Shown here: positions 1-8,207 of the stretch, piece after piece
Numbering within the stretch: the stretch's first letter is position 1
How the letters are laid out: the number at the start of each line of letters is the position of its first letter
From: CAWKMN01 sp963850765
Lineage (GTDB): Bacteria > Chloroflexota > Anaerolineae > Aggregatilineales > Aggregatilineaceae
DNA: 64,000 nucleotides
Direction of reading: 5' to 3'
Assembly: GCA_963850765.1 (NCBI GenBank)
Contig: CAWKMN010000010.1
Coordinates: forward strand, 62,001-126,000
Translations under genes and position numbers: made by a program
Notes under the pieces: model-generated
What the model was told of the DNA's origin: nothing
The model's input: the letters and a program-made list of their open reading frames with translations, nothing else
Database searches by the model: none

Positions 1-81
1 GGCTGGCGGGCGCATATCAAATTCCAGATGTTCCGGCCCGAGTGGATCGAGGTCATCTGGGCTGCGGTAACCACCAACTAA
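1..81 (+). CDS. C-terminus of a phage head protein (partial)
   Basis: Frame 1 is open from the first base to a TAA at 79-81 and encodes the last 26 residues of a protein, ending in WAAVTTN. The gene begins upstream of the window. A capsid or other head protein is likely from its position just before the connector genes, but 26 residues are too few to name a family. Confidence 0.5.
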   Translation, partial: GWRAHIKFQMFRPEWIEVIWAAVTTN

Positions 82-91
82 AGGAGTAGGC

Positions 92-757
92 ATGACCACC
101 TGGGCTGACATTCTGGCGGATCTCCGGCTTGACATGGACGATACCGGGGAAAACCCGAAGCTGGATGCCGAGACAGCGTTTCTATATGGCAAGATGGCCA
201 TCCGGGATTACTCCCGGTGGAATCCCCGTGTCATGTCCGCGATGCTGACGCTGGATAGTCTGGGTGAGGCTGCACTCCCAACGGGGTTTATCAGCATGAT
301 CGAGGTGCGGGATCCGGATCACAACCGGATCCTGCCCCTCGCCAACGTAACCAATCCGCCGCAGTTTTCCCTGGCGAGCTCTCAGTATCGCTGGTGGATT
401 GAGGGCGGCACCTTTCGCATGAACACCTGGGATGACCTGCCCGAGAGTCCGTCAATATCCTGTACCGGGGGTATCACGTCCTGCCAGCCGCCGATGACGA
501 TGATTTCGACGGTCATGACGTTCCCCGATGAGGACGTGGAGGCGATCTTCCTCTATATCCGCGCCAAGTATACGGGGCAGTTGCGGTCTAAAACCTCTCG
601 CGCCGACCGGTTTAAGCGGCGCGTGGAAGCAGGGAATACCCGACGCGACAACCCGCTTACGCCAGAAGAGGACAACCTGATGGATGAATATCTCTACTTC
701 ATGAATGACCGGTACGGGAGTGCGGGCTCCAAGCGACTGGTGAGGCAGCGCCGATGA
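92..757 (+). CDS. Putative head-tail connector / adaptor protein
   Basis: 221 aa, starting at the ATG after a clear AGGAG (82-86). It is mainly helical and acidic at the N-terminus (WADILADLRLDMDD) and basic at the C-terminus (RLVRQRR). No enzymatic motif is seen. It lies between the end of a head gene and a tail-completion-like gene, the slot usually filled by an adaptor protein that joins the portal ring to the tail. Its stop overlaps the next start as ATGA (754-757), which suggests translational coupling. The role is inferred from synteny and size; the family itself was not recognised. Confidence 0.55.
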   Translation: MTTWADILADLRLDMDDTGENPKLDAETAFLYGKMAIRDYSRWNPRVMSAMLTLDSLGEAALPTGFISMIEVRDPDHNRILPLANVTNPPQFSLASSQYRWWIEGGTFRMNTWDDLPESPSISCTGGITSCQPPMTMISTVMTFPDEDVEAIFLYIRAKYTGQLRSKTSRADRFKRRVEAGNTRRDNPLTPEEDNLMDEYLYFMNDRYGSAGSKRLVRQRR

Positions 758-1270
758 CCACAGCCACCGAAGCGATCAAAACCGCCCTTCAGGCGCACCT
801 CGAAAACGCGCTCATCACCGCCATCCCCGAAGACGACCCGGCACGAGGCCGATGTGGTCAAGATTGGCCCCTTGCAGGGCGATCCCGAGATCGAGGATGC
901 CCCCCTCAGTGTCGAGATCTACCAGAACGATCCCGAAGACCTCGAGGAATGGTGGGATGAGATTATCGAGTGGGAGATGCCGCGCACGGCCATCTGGTCG
1001 CGCAAGTTCTCGATTCAGTGGCGGGCGCTGCTCACCGAGTTGGGTGAGCCGCTGGCCGAGGCGGTGGCGATTGTCTCGACCCTGAAGTCGCGCCTTGAGA
1101 TCGCGCTGAACACCATGTGCTGGACGGATATTGAAGCGGATGGCGAGTTCATCGACGGCTGTTCCCTCGAGGAGATGGAATCCCGCATCGATCAGGGAGG
1201 GGGTCCGAATGAGTATGACTACAGCGGTAAGATCCGCTTCGCCGTCCTCACTCGCGCGCCCTACACCTGA
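754..1270 (+). CDS. Putative tail completion / tail terminator protein (one frame break)
   Basis: The start overlaps the connector stop by ATGA. The first ~29 residues (MTTATEAIKTALQAHLENAL...) are read in one frame and the rest (VVKIGPLQGDPEIED...) in another. The join is at about 838-843, where a GG/G length difference restores a continuous protein of about 171 aa. The mixed alpha/beta, acidic sequence has the size and position of tail-terminator or neck proteins of siphophages. No diagnostic motif is visible, so the role rests on gene order. Confidence 0.5.
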
Positions 1271-2244
1271 GATCTTCACTATCCTGGATGGGAAGACCGG
1301 ATGCGAGTGGGTGCGGCTCATTCACCCCTTTCGCTACCTGAATCGAAACGGGATCCGAGCGCGGATCATGCCCGAGCAGCAACTCCAAACGCTGCGCATG
1401 ACCGGCCTGCCGCCCTACAACATCTTCATTCTGTCCCGGCGCACCCCAAAAGAGCGGAATGTCCAGGGAATGCTGGACCTGATTCGCATCGAACAGGCAC
1501 GGGGGATTAAGGTGGTCTACGAGATCGACGACGACCCCTTCAGCGCGCGGTTTTATCCCTATCCCGAGGATCTGAAACAGATCTTCGCGGCGGTGGATGC
1601 GGTGATTGTGAGCACCCATCCCCTGGCGAAGCGCATCGCGCCGTACACCAAGGTGCCGCCTTTCGTCGTCCAGAACTACATCGACGGCGAGTTGTGGGAC
1701 TCGTTTCCGAAATTTCCGGCGCAGGAAATTACGATTGGGATCTCCGGTTCGACGACGCACTACGAGGACTGGAAGCATGGTGGCGGATCCCCTGCGCCGG
1801 ATTGCGGACAAGCACCCCCAGGTGCGCTTTGTCACGTATGGTTACACGCCCGATTATCTGGCGGATCTGCCTCGGCTGACCGAGGTTGCCCCGGTGCACT
1901 ATCGCGAGTTTCCGAGGGCCCTGAAAATGTTCGACATCGGACTGGCTCCCCTAATCTTCGACCAGGAAGACTTCAACCTCTACAAGAGCCCCATTAAGGC
2001 GCTGGACTACATGGTGGCGGGCGCGGCGGCGCTGTGCAGCGATCATCCCGTGTACCGGCAAGTCGAAGGGGTGAAGCGGGTCAAAGATGGCGAGTGGTTC
2101 GATGTGTTGGATTTTTACATCAGCAATCCCCATGAATTGGAGCGCCTCAGACGGCGCGGAGAGCAGTGGGCTCGACGGAATCGCTTGTTAGCCACCGGCT
2201 GGCAGGAGTTTGCTCGAGCGCTGCGGAGGATTTTAACTCGATGA
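1209..2244 (+). CDS. Phage-encoded GT-B type glycosyltransferase (one frame break)
   Basis: The start at 1209 is chosen because a GGGAGGGGG purine run lies just upstream (1195-1203) and homology-like sequence begins soon after; it overlaps the previous gene by 62 nt. The N-terminal half has RVTP-like substrate-domain text and VVYEIDDD, with IGISGSTTHYEDW at the start of the C-terminal Rossmann domain. The frame breaks near 1775 and continues with RRIADKHPQVRFV, DIGLAPLIFD and the donor-site-like SPIKALDYMVAGAAAL, all typical of GT4/GT-B enzymes. Joined length is about 345 aa. It probably transfers a sugar to virion or host surface. Its location within head-tail genes is unusual. Confidence 0.7.
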
Positions 2245-3286
2245 CGAGCGCGTTAGACAGCCATTTTGGGATCGCGAAGCAGGTGGCCAAGGGGACTGCG
2301 GTCTCGGCGGCGTCGAGCTTCAAGATACTTTTATTTCAGCCAGGGCACGGGCATTTCCCCGACGCCCATTGTGCTGCCGCTCGATCAGGAAATCGGTGCC
2401 GGTTCCCTGATTCGCAGCGTGGATAAGGTGGGCATCAGCACGGGCGGTGGGATTCAGTTCATCCCCCGCGCCGGACTCGATTGGCCATCTGCTGTTGGGC
2501 GTCCTGGGCGCGACGAGTGTCGCGACCGGTGCGGATTACAACACCCACACATTCTAAGTCTCGGCACCAACGAGTTCGATCTGCCCTACTTCACCTTCCG
2601 GCGTCGGACCCACCTGGGCGGTGACATCGCCTCGGATGTGCGGGTATCGGCCCTGTCCTTTGCGTGGCAGGCGGCCAACTACCTGCGTGCCACGGCGGGC
2701 TTCCTGGGCGCGGGCATCCCCACGTTCGTGGATGATGCGTCAAGCTGGAATGCGGCGAACTATCTGGACGAAACCCCGCCGTTCCTGACCTGCAAGGGGG
2801 CGCTGGAACTGCCGGATGGCACCAAGCCTGAAGGCGCTGCGCGGGTCGATCACCATCGGCAACGCGATGCCCCTCGACGAGCAGTTCATCACCGGGCAGT
2901 TGAATGTCGATGACATCGAGCTCGTCAGCCGCACGATTGCCATGACCTTCCTGGTCAAGGCGGACCAGACGCTGTACGAGAAAATGATGTACGACCCGGC
3001 CCAGAGTGGCACGTGGACGGCGGAAATCTTCCGTGAAGCCGACATGGTCATGGAGTTCGAGACCGGCGCGAATATTCCCGATGCGACCGATCCCTACAAG
3101 CTGTCCTTCCATGTGAATGGCCAGTCCGACAGCGATGCGAATGTGGCGTGGAGTGTCGCGCCCATCAATCTCCAGGGCAACCGCCAAGTCACCATGGCGA
3201 TCACGGCGATGGTCCTGGCCGACACCTTCGGTGCGACCGATGGGCCGTTCAGCGCCCAACTGATCAACACGACGCCCGCTTACTAA
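2241..3286 (+). CDS. Major tail tube protein (several frame breaks)
   Basis: Starts at ATG 2241 in an ATGA overlap with the glycosyltransferase stop. Coherent protein text moves between frames near 2325, 2480, 2555 and 2820 and ends with QLINTTPAY at 3286, about 348 aa in total. Segments such as SLGTNEFDLPYFTF, FAWQAANYLRATAGF, SGTWTAEIFREADMVM and YKLSFHVNGQSDS resemble beta-rich tail tube subunits. It sits directly upstream of the chaperone genes, as tail tube genes do. The breaks look like single-base indels rather than separate genes. Confidence 0.55.
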
Positions 3287-3306
3287 ACCTTATCACAGGA
3301 GCAACC

Positions 3307-3686
3307 ATGAGTTTCTGGGCACAGTTTTCACCCGACGAGACCACGTACTACCCGCTGGAAAGCAATCCGAACGTGTACTGGAAGATCAAGGCCCCCTCGT
3401 TCTCCGACGAGCGCAAGATCGCCCGCTGGATGTCGGAAGACCGGCGTACTTCTGCCGATGTGCAGGCGTATGAGATCGGCCTGACCTTTGCCGACACGAC
3501 CTTCCCGCACGCCGATTCACCGACGCAGGACCCGAGCTGCCAAGGGGTTTGTGCCCGGGCTGAAGAAGGGTGCCTCGGTGGAAGAGGTCATGGCCTATCT
3601 GGATACCATCCCCTCGAGTGGTGGACGAAATCTGGAAAAAGCTGGTGGAGGTTGCCCCGCACTGGGGTCCTCGCTTTCCACGATAG
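3307..3686 (+). CDS. Tail assembly chaperone, copy 1 (interrupted by IscB element)
   Basis: Starts MSFWAQFSPDETTYY after AGGAG (3298-3302). It breaks frame near 3540 and 3620 but can be followed to VAPHWGPRF, then PR and a TAG at 3684-3686 that appears to be supplied by the 5' end of the IscB omega RNA. It is a diverged paralogue of the gene at 5213 (about two thirds identical by eye) and lacks that gene's C-terminal extension. Proteins in this slot help load the tape measure during tail assembly; the family assignment comes from position and the short/long product logic. Confidence 0.5.
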
Positions 3687-3923
3687 TCAGCGACCTACTA
3701 GCAATCTAGAGCTATATGCTCGACGCTGACCAGCCTTAGTGCTTCGCGCACTCCCTTATCAGCGAATATATAGGCACTTCGGGATGCTTCTCCAGTCCCG
3801 AACTCTGCGCCCGTCAGTTAAACAGGCATACGAGGTTGAAGCCAGTGCTGTCGGGATACAAAACCGCTGAATAAGATTGGCGAGGAGACCATTACCCCTA
3901 CGGGGAGAAAGCACCGAAAGGCC
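3681..3923 (+). ncRNA. Predicted omega RNA of the IscB system
   Basis: The 243 nt between the truncated chaperone and iscB have no good ORF but carry strong hairpins: GTCAGCG/CGCTGAC (3686-3692 with 3724-3730), AGTGC-TTCGC-GCACT (3738-3752), TTCGGGA/TCCCGAA (3778-3784 with 3796-3802) and CCCC-TAC-GGGG (3895-3905). IscB omega RNAs are encoded directly upstream of iscB, with the guide at the 5' end taken from the left flank of the element. The guide would therefore be roughly the 16-20 nt ending near 3685, inside the chaperone gene. Boundaries are estimates. Confidence 0.75.
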
Positions 3924-5201
3924 ATGCAAAATCGTGTGTTCGTGCTCGACACTAACAAACGTCCGCTCATGCCCTGCACTCCTGCACGGGCACGTAAGCT
4001 ACTCAAGGCGGGGAAAGCGGCAGTCTATCGCCGTTTTCCCTTCACCATCATTCTCAAATACCCCGTTGACCCTGATGATCAGCCTATCCAGGCCAAAATT
4101 GATCCTGGAAGCAAAACTACAGGGATGGCTTTAGTCGCGCATTTCCAGCGCGGGAAATTCGTGATCTGGGCGGCAGAACTCACCCATCGAGGCGAGCAGA
4201 TTCGCGCAAGGTTACTCGCTCGACAGCAAGTAAGACGTTCTCGACGCCACCGCAAGACCCGTTATCGTCCGGCGCGTTTCAACAACCGGCGACGACCAGA
4301 AGGGTGGTTGCCACCCAGCATCAAGAGTTGCGTCGATAATATCATGACATGGCTTGACAAACTCTACCGCTTCACTCCGTTCATTAGCCTGAGCATGGAA
4401 CTCGTGAAATTCGATACTCAGAAACTTCAAAACCCTGAAGTGTCGGGCGTGGAGTATCAGCAAGGCGAACTGATGGGTTATGAAGTGCGCGAGTACCTGC
4501 TCGAAAAGTGGGGGCGTAAGTGTGCCTACTGTGGTGCGAAGAATATTCCACTTGAGATCGAACATATCGTCCCTAAATCGCGCGGTGGATCAAACCGGGT
4601 TTCCAATCTCGCACTGGCCTGTGTGGCTTGCAATCGAGAGAAAGGAAATCGGACCGCCGCAGAATTTGGCTACCCCGGCATTCAGACTCGGGCTCGTAAG
4701 CCTCTTAAGGACGCAGCAGCGGTCAATGTCGCACGTTGGTCGCTCTTTCATCGTTTCAGCCAGACCGGCCTTCCTCTCGAAATCGGAACTGGCGGACACA
4801 CCAAATACAACCGCATCCGACAGGGTTATCCCAAGGCCCACTGGACCGATGCCTCCTGCGTGGGCGTATCTGGTGAGCGCGTCTATCTCGACCCTACCCT
4901 TCGACCATTGTACATAAGGGCGATGGGGCGTGGTGTTCGGCAAATGTGTCGCATGAACCGATTTGGCTTTCCACGTACATCAGCCAAGGGAAACAAGGTT
5001 ATGTTTGGTTTCCAGACTGGAGATTTTGTACGCGCCGTTGTTCCAAGAGGGAAATTCGCCGGGATTCACGAGGGGCGTGTTGTTGTACGTTCCAGTGGTT
5101 GGTTCACGATAAGCGGAGCTGATGGTATAAGCTATCACCATTGTCACACCCTTCATCGTTCTGATGGTTATGAATACGGAAAAGGAGAATGCTGCTCATA
5201 G
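3924..5201 (+). CDS. iscB: IscB RNA-guided nuclease (RuvC + HNH)
   Basis: 425 aa, uninterrupted. An N-terminal PLMP domain (PLMPCTPARARKLLKAGKA) is followed by RuvC-I (KIDPGSKTTG), an arginine-rich bridge helix (RRSRRHRKTRYR), RuvC-II (ISLSMELVKFD), and an inserted HNH domain with zinc-type cysteines (CAYCGAK...ACVACN) and the IEHIVPKSRGGS core. RuvC-III (HWTDASC) and a C-terminal TAM-interaction-like region follow. All expected catalytic positions appear present, so it should be active. IscB is the ancestor-type relative of Cas9 and uses the adjacent omega RNA. No TnpA is nearby. Its 3' end overlaps the start of chaperone copy 2. Confidence 0.93.
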   Translation: MQNRVFVLDTNKRPLMPCTPARARKLLKAGKAAVYRRFPFTIILKYPVDPDDQPIQAKIDPGSKTTGMALVAHFQRGKFVIWAAELTHRGEQIRARLLARQQVRRSRRHRKTRYRPARFNNRRRPEGWLPPSIKSCVDNIMTWLDKLYRFTPFISLSMELVKFDTQKLQNPEVSGVEYQQGELMGYEVREYLLEKWGRKCAYCGAKNIPLEIEHIVPKSRGGSNRVSNLALACVACNREKGNRTAAEFGYPGIQTRARKPLKDAAAVNVARWSLFHRFSQTGLPLEIGTGGHTKYNRIRQGYPKAHWTDASCVGVSGERVYLDPTLRPLYIRAMGRGVRQMCRMNRFGFPRTSAKGNKVMFGFQTGDFVRAVVPRGKFAGIHEGRVVVRSSGWFTISGADGISYHHCHTLHRSDGYEYGKGECCS

Positions 5202-5590
5202 CGGCGCAGTCAATGAGCTTTTGGGCACAATTTGCACCTGATGAGACGACCTACTACCCGCTGGCTTCTGATGAGAGGGTGTACTGGCGGATCAAGTCGC
5301 CAAGTTTTGCAGATGAACGCAATCTCGCCTCGTGGCTTTCCAAGGAACGGCGTACTGCCGCAGATATTGTGAGTTACGAGTTAGCGTTGACGTTTCTCGA
5401 AACGACTTTCCCGCACCCCTTGTCGCCTACGTCGGACCGGCAGGCCGATGGTTTTGTCCCTGGCCTCAAGAAGGGGTCCTCTTTTGAAGAGGTCATTGCC
5501 TATCTTGATACGGTTCCTACACGTGTCGTGGACGACATGTGGAAGAAACTCAGCGAGGTTGCACCCCACTGGGGTCCCAATTTTCGCTGA
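5189..5590 (+). CDS. Tail assembly chaperone, copy 2
   Basis: Two starts are possible. ATG 5189 has an AAGGAG just upstream and reads through the last codons of iscB; ATG 5213 matches the start of copy 1 (MSFWAQFAPDETTYY). The protein keeps FVPGLKKGSSFEEVIAYLDT and ends VAPHWGPNFR. It is the intact counterpart of the copy cut short by IscB. The next open frame (5591-5912) continues it after a one-base shift, giving a short and a long product like the G and GT chaperones of other siphophages. Confidence 0.55.
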   Translation: MLLIAAQSMSFWAQFAPDETTYYPLASDERVYWRIKSPSFADERNLASWLSKERRTAADIVSYELALTFLETTFPHPLSPTSDRQADGFVPGLKKGSSFEEVIAYLDTVPTRVVDDMWKKLSEVAPHWGPNFR

Positions 5591-5912
5591 TCGGGAAGAT
5601 GAGGACGGGCAACTGATCCCAGGGCTTATGCGGGATATGGAAGACGAACTGAAGGATCACGTGCTGTTTAATGGGCGTGATCCTTTGCTTAACATCCTGC
5701 TCGACATGGTCAATGCTCGCAGCAATACCCAACTTCCGTATCGGGAAGGGGGCTTGTTCAACCAGCCCTACTTCATGGTGGCGTATGTGGAGCCCTGGGT
5801 CAAGCAGGCGCATGAAAGCCTTCACAGCTTACGGCACGATGACGAACAACCCGAAACCTTTGCGGATAGCGTCCTGGCCTTCAATATGCAGCAATTGTTG
5901 GGGGTCTTCTAG
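5582..5912 (+). CDS. C-terminal extension of tail assembly chaperone (frame-shifted continuation)
   Basis: The open frame continues from the TTTT run at about 5581-5584 with ADREDEDGQLIPGLMRDMED, then LFNGRDPLLNILLDMVNA and YREGGLFNQPYFMVAYVEPW, ending at 5912. It has no start or ribosome site of its own, so it is probably made as a fusion to copy 2. Either a programmed +1/-2 shift (as used for GT-type chaperones) or a one-base overcount of T would join them. Given the many other indels here, sequence error is at least as likely as programmed shifting. Confidence 0.5.
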
Positions 5913-5920
5913 CCCCCTTT

Positions 5921-6217
5921 TCATTCGAGGTCGTCGCGGAAGTCTGCGATAAAGCAGATCCGCTCGAATACCTCATCCTCGGCATCCAGCACAAAGTCGC
6001 GAATGCGCTGATCCTCCGGCGACGGCCTGTACATCTCCATCCGAAAGAGCAAGTCTTGGGTGAGACACCAGATCTCAGTGATCTCTTTTTGCCACAACCA
6101 AGGTCCTGGGGTGGCGATGCATGGTGAAGTCCTTCCACTCGTAGGGATAAAGTTCGAGCACCCAGGGCTCATCACGGTCAATCTGAAAGCCTTCGAGATC
6201 GTCGTGGATCGTAACAT
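5921..6217 (-). CDS. Small hypothetical protein on the opposite strand (two frame breaks)
   Basis: Reads leftwards from ATG at 6217, preceded by GGAGG. If a TT run after the start is TTT, the protein begins MFTIHDDLEGFQIDRDEPW and continues VLELYPYEWKDFTMHRHP. Near 6105 the frame changes to WLWQKEITEIWCLTQDLLF and ends DEVFERICFIADFRDDLE at 5921, about 99 aa. The family is not recognised. It is the only gene antisense to the phage operon and lies between the chaperone and tape measure genes, so it may be a late-acquired insert or regulatory gene. Confidence 0.5.
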   Translation of the reverse strand: MLRSTTISKAFRLTVMSPGCSNFIPTSGRTSPCIATPGPWLWQKEITEIWCLTQDLLFRMEMYRPSPEDQRIRDFVLDAEDEVFERICFIADFRDDLE

Positions 6218-6250
6218 GGCTGCCTCCACGAACAGCTTATCACAATATCC

Positions 6251-6327
6251 CAGCCTGTTGAACACGCCTTGCCGTCGCGACGGCATTTCTGCAGGGGAGA
6301 AACCGACTTGCTTTCTTAGAAAAAAGT
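6251..6327 (+). repeat. Left terminal inverted repeat of the 1.3-kb element
   Basis: Begins CAGCCTGTTGA and ends TTAGAAAAAAGT. It matches the reverse complement of 7496-7572 at 71 of 77 positions; the mismatches are single substitutions with no gaps. Confidence 0.92.
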
Positions 6328-6393
6328 CTCAGGGTCAAAGGGTTGCGTGAAGTGGTTTTAAAATAAGAGCTGGGTAGAAGCTGACGACGACTG

Positions 6394-6566
6394 CTACAGG
6401 GGAAGTTGCTTTTTGGGGTAGGCTTTTGCCTTCAAAAGTCGTTTAGGGTTCTGTCCAGCTGTTGTCTCATTAACCCCTCAGCGTTGACCTTGACCAACCC
6501 ACGTAACCAAAATCGCCTCAAACCATGCCATAGTTTTTCTTCCCAAAACTGGGGTTCAACGGCTGT
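6394..6566 (-). pseudogene. Transposase C-terminal remnant (IS1182/DDE-like)
   Basis: Reading the minus strand gives VEPQFWEEKLWHGLRRFW followed by LRGLVKVNAEGL. After a frame change it gives TTAGQNPKRLLKAKAYPKK. This order, VEPxF...WHGLRRFxLRGLxKVN then AGQNxKRLL, is the usual end of DDE transposases of the IS1182-like group. Everything upstream (the catalytic domain) is missing and replaced by the hydrolase gene. It supports the reading of the surrounding inverted-repeat segment as a degenerate IS. Confidence 0.6.
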
Positions 6567-6722
6567 TGAGTGTCAATAGGCGACAAAAAACTCGACGATG
6601 CCTCCCTATCCCAGACCCAGATTAGATAAACAGAGAATGGTCTCCTCTGAACTGATCCTCCTTCCTAAATATAACATTGAACTTCTGAACGAGGGCTTAA
6701 GTCACGGCCGCACAAGCTCTGA

Positions 6723-7372
6723 TTAGTTCATTACAGGTGAGCTATAAGTTAGATGATCTTCAATCAGTCGGGTCACGACTAAATGATACCAACCCCCTTC
6801 CGCTAAGGTCGGGTCCATCGTATCTGGAAATTCATTTGTGCCAGGCGGATGCCGATCGCGCAACAGGACCACCCGATATTCTCGCTCGAAGGCTCCTACC
6901 AGCGTATAAAAGAGGCAGGATGAAGCTGAAGCCAACGGCTATAGGGTCTCAATCTTCCAGGATTGCAAATAGGTATCCAAATAGGAACCGACAAAAGCAT
7001 TCTGCGACTGCTTGGCAATGGTCGGTTCGTCATGATGGGGTGCAATACAGTCGCCGACCGGGGTTGCTTTGGACGTAACGACTGTTCAGGCAGTGGCTTG
7101 CCCCGTCGGAGCTCATGATATCCGGCTGGACGACTGGCCGGGCCAACAATGTATTCTTCATTGTAGATAAAAATACCTTTTATTCCAACCAAACGCGCCG
7201 CGTGCAGCGTCGGTGCAATATTGGTTCGAATTATCGTATTGCAAGCTTCGCCGCAGTCACCGTTACAATCGACCAAAAGGAAGGCAGTTCTATCCGCAGG
7301 CAATTTGAGGGTGATGAATTCAGGCTGATTTTCCTGATAACTTGTGAAACGCACTGGCAACTCAATCTCCAC
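6723..7372 (-). pseudogene. Isochorismatase-like cysteine hydrolase, decayed
   Basis: The N-terminal part (start 7372) has MEIELPVRF, then the family core strand and catalytic Asp in RTAFLLVDCNGDCG. After a frame change the lysine segment reads IAKQSQNAFVGSYLDTYL, and a third frame gives the C-terminal SSCLFYTLVGAFEREYRVVL with the nucleophile-region Cys, then FPDTMDPTLAEGGW. At least two frame changes and one in-frame stop separate the parts, so it is probably dead. Members hydrolyse amide or vinyl-ether bonds in small molecules; the original substrate cannot be told. It is cargo of the inverted-repeat element. Confidence 0.7.
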
Positions 7373-7495
7373 TAAAAACTCCTCTTTACAAAGACTTAGG
7401 AACTTTATAGACCATCCCTAGCCGATCATAACATGATCTCAGTTCGGCATAAGGTCGTGGAAGGGCCCTTAATCCGAACGCATGTTACCTTATCT

Positions 7496-7572
7496 ACTTT
7501 TTTCTAAGAAAGCGAGTTGGTTTCTCCCCTGCAGGAAAGCGGTCGCGACGGCAAGGCGTGATCAACAGGCTG
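7496..7572 (-). repeat. Right terminal inverted repeat of the 1.3-kb element
   Basis: Partner of 6251-6327; its outer end reads CAACAGGCTG on the plus strand and is followed by the ATCC duplicate. Confidence 0.92.
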
Positions 7573-7637
7573 ATCCATTGAAATAAAAGTCCCCGAGATG
7601 CGGGGCTTCGCCCTGTGTCTTTTCACAAAGGGGGTTT

Positions 7638-8207
7638 ATGAAACGCAAAAACCGAATACCCAATACGCCCCTGGAGAAAGAGGTCGAGGCCGACCTGATC
7701 AAGCGGGCGTGGTTGATTGATGTGCCCGCGCTCGAAAGCCAGTCGATGTTGTGGACTGACATGCGGGCCATCATCCAGGAAAAAGATTACGCCTTTAAGC
7801 GCTGGCTCTCCAATCTCCCCTTTAACCTACAATCCCAATTTGGCTCGGTCGGTTCCCATGCGGAGAAGACGCTGTACCGGCATTTCTCCGGTGAGCAATT
7901 GTCCGAAGCGACCGTCTTCCGGCATCAGCAGCAATATCAACCAGCCGACTGGCAGGAGTGGAATAAGTTCGCCGGGGTCATTGACTGGCAAACGCCTGTA
8001 CCCTCTATCTGGTCGGATCAGGGCCCGATTCAGGGGGCGCGGGATGCGATTCATCGGGTACGGGAACACGTTGGCCGACAGGCGATGAGCCTGCCCGGTT
8101 ACGAAACCTATCCCGGCATCGATCCCGAGGAAGGGCCCAGTATCGCCACGATTGGGGCGCTGGAAAATCTGGGGCGGCATGTCCTACCTCCCCAAGGAGC
8201 CCGATAA
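7638..8207 (+). CDS. Tape measure protein, N-terminal segment
   Basis: Begins MKRKNRIPNTPLEKEVEAD a few bases after a GGGGG-rich Shine-Dalgarno-like stretch (7630-7634). It is coherent to SIATIGALENLG, where a one-base change near 8170-8185 moves the protein into the next segment (GGMSYLPKEPDKALRSINTF). It is taken as the start of one long gene running to 14622, because each following segment lacks its own start signal and text continues across each break. The alternative is a separate small structural gene upstream of the tape measure. Confidence 0.5.
   Translation: MKRKNRIPNTPLEKEVEADLIKRAWLIDVPALESQSMLWTDMRAIIQEKDYAFKRWLSNLPFNLQSQFGSVGSHAEKTLYRHFSGEQLSEATVFRHQQQYQPADWQEWNKFAGVIDWQTPVPSIWSDQGPIQGARDAIHRVREHVGRQAMSLPGYETYPGIDPEEGPSIATIGALENLGRHVLPPQGAR

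Larger units (their letters stand above)
6251..7572. mobile_element. IS-derived element with 77-bp terminal inverted repeats and cargo hydrolase
   Basis: The ends 6251-6327 and 7496-7572 are inverted repeats of 77 bp with 71 identical positions. The sequence ATCC occurs directly before the left end (6247-6250) and directly after the right end (7573-7576), fitting a 4-bp target duplication. Inside, on the minus strand, are a transposase C-terminal remnant (6394-6566) and a broken isochorismatase-like gene (6723-7372). No complete transposase is present, so movement would need a helper in trans. It interrupts the phage tail operon between the chaperone region and the tape measure gene. Confidence 0.85.
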
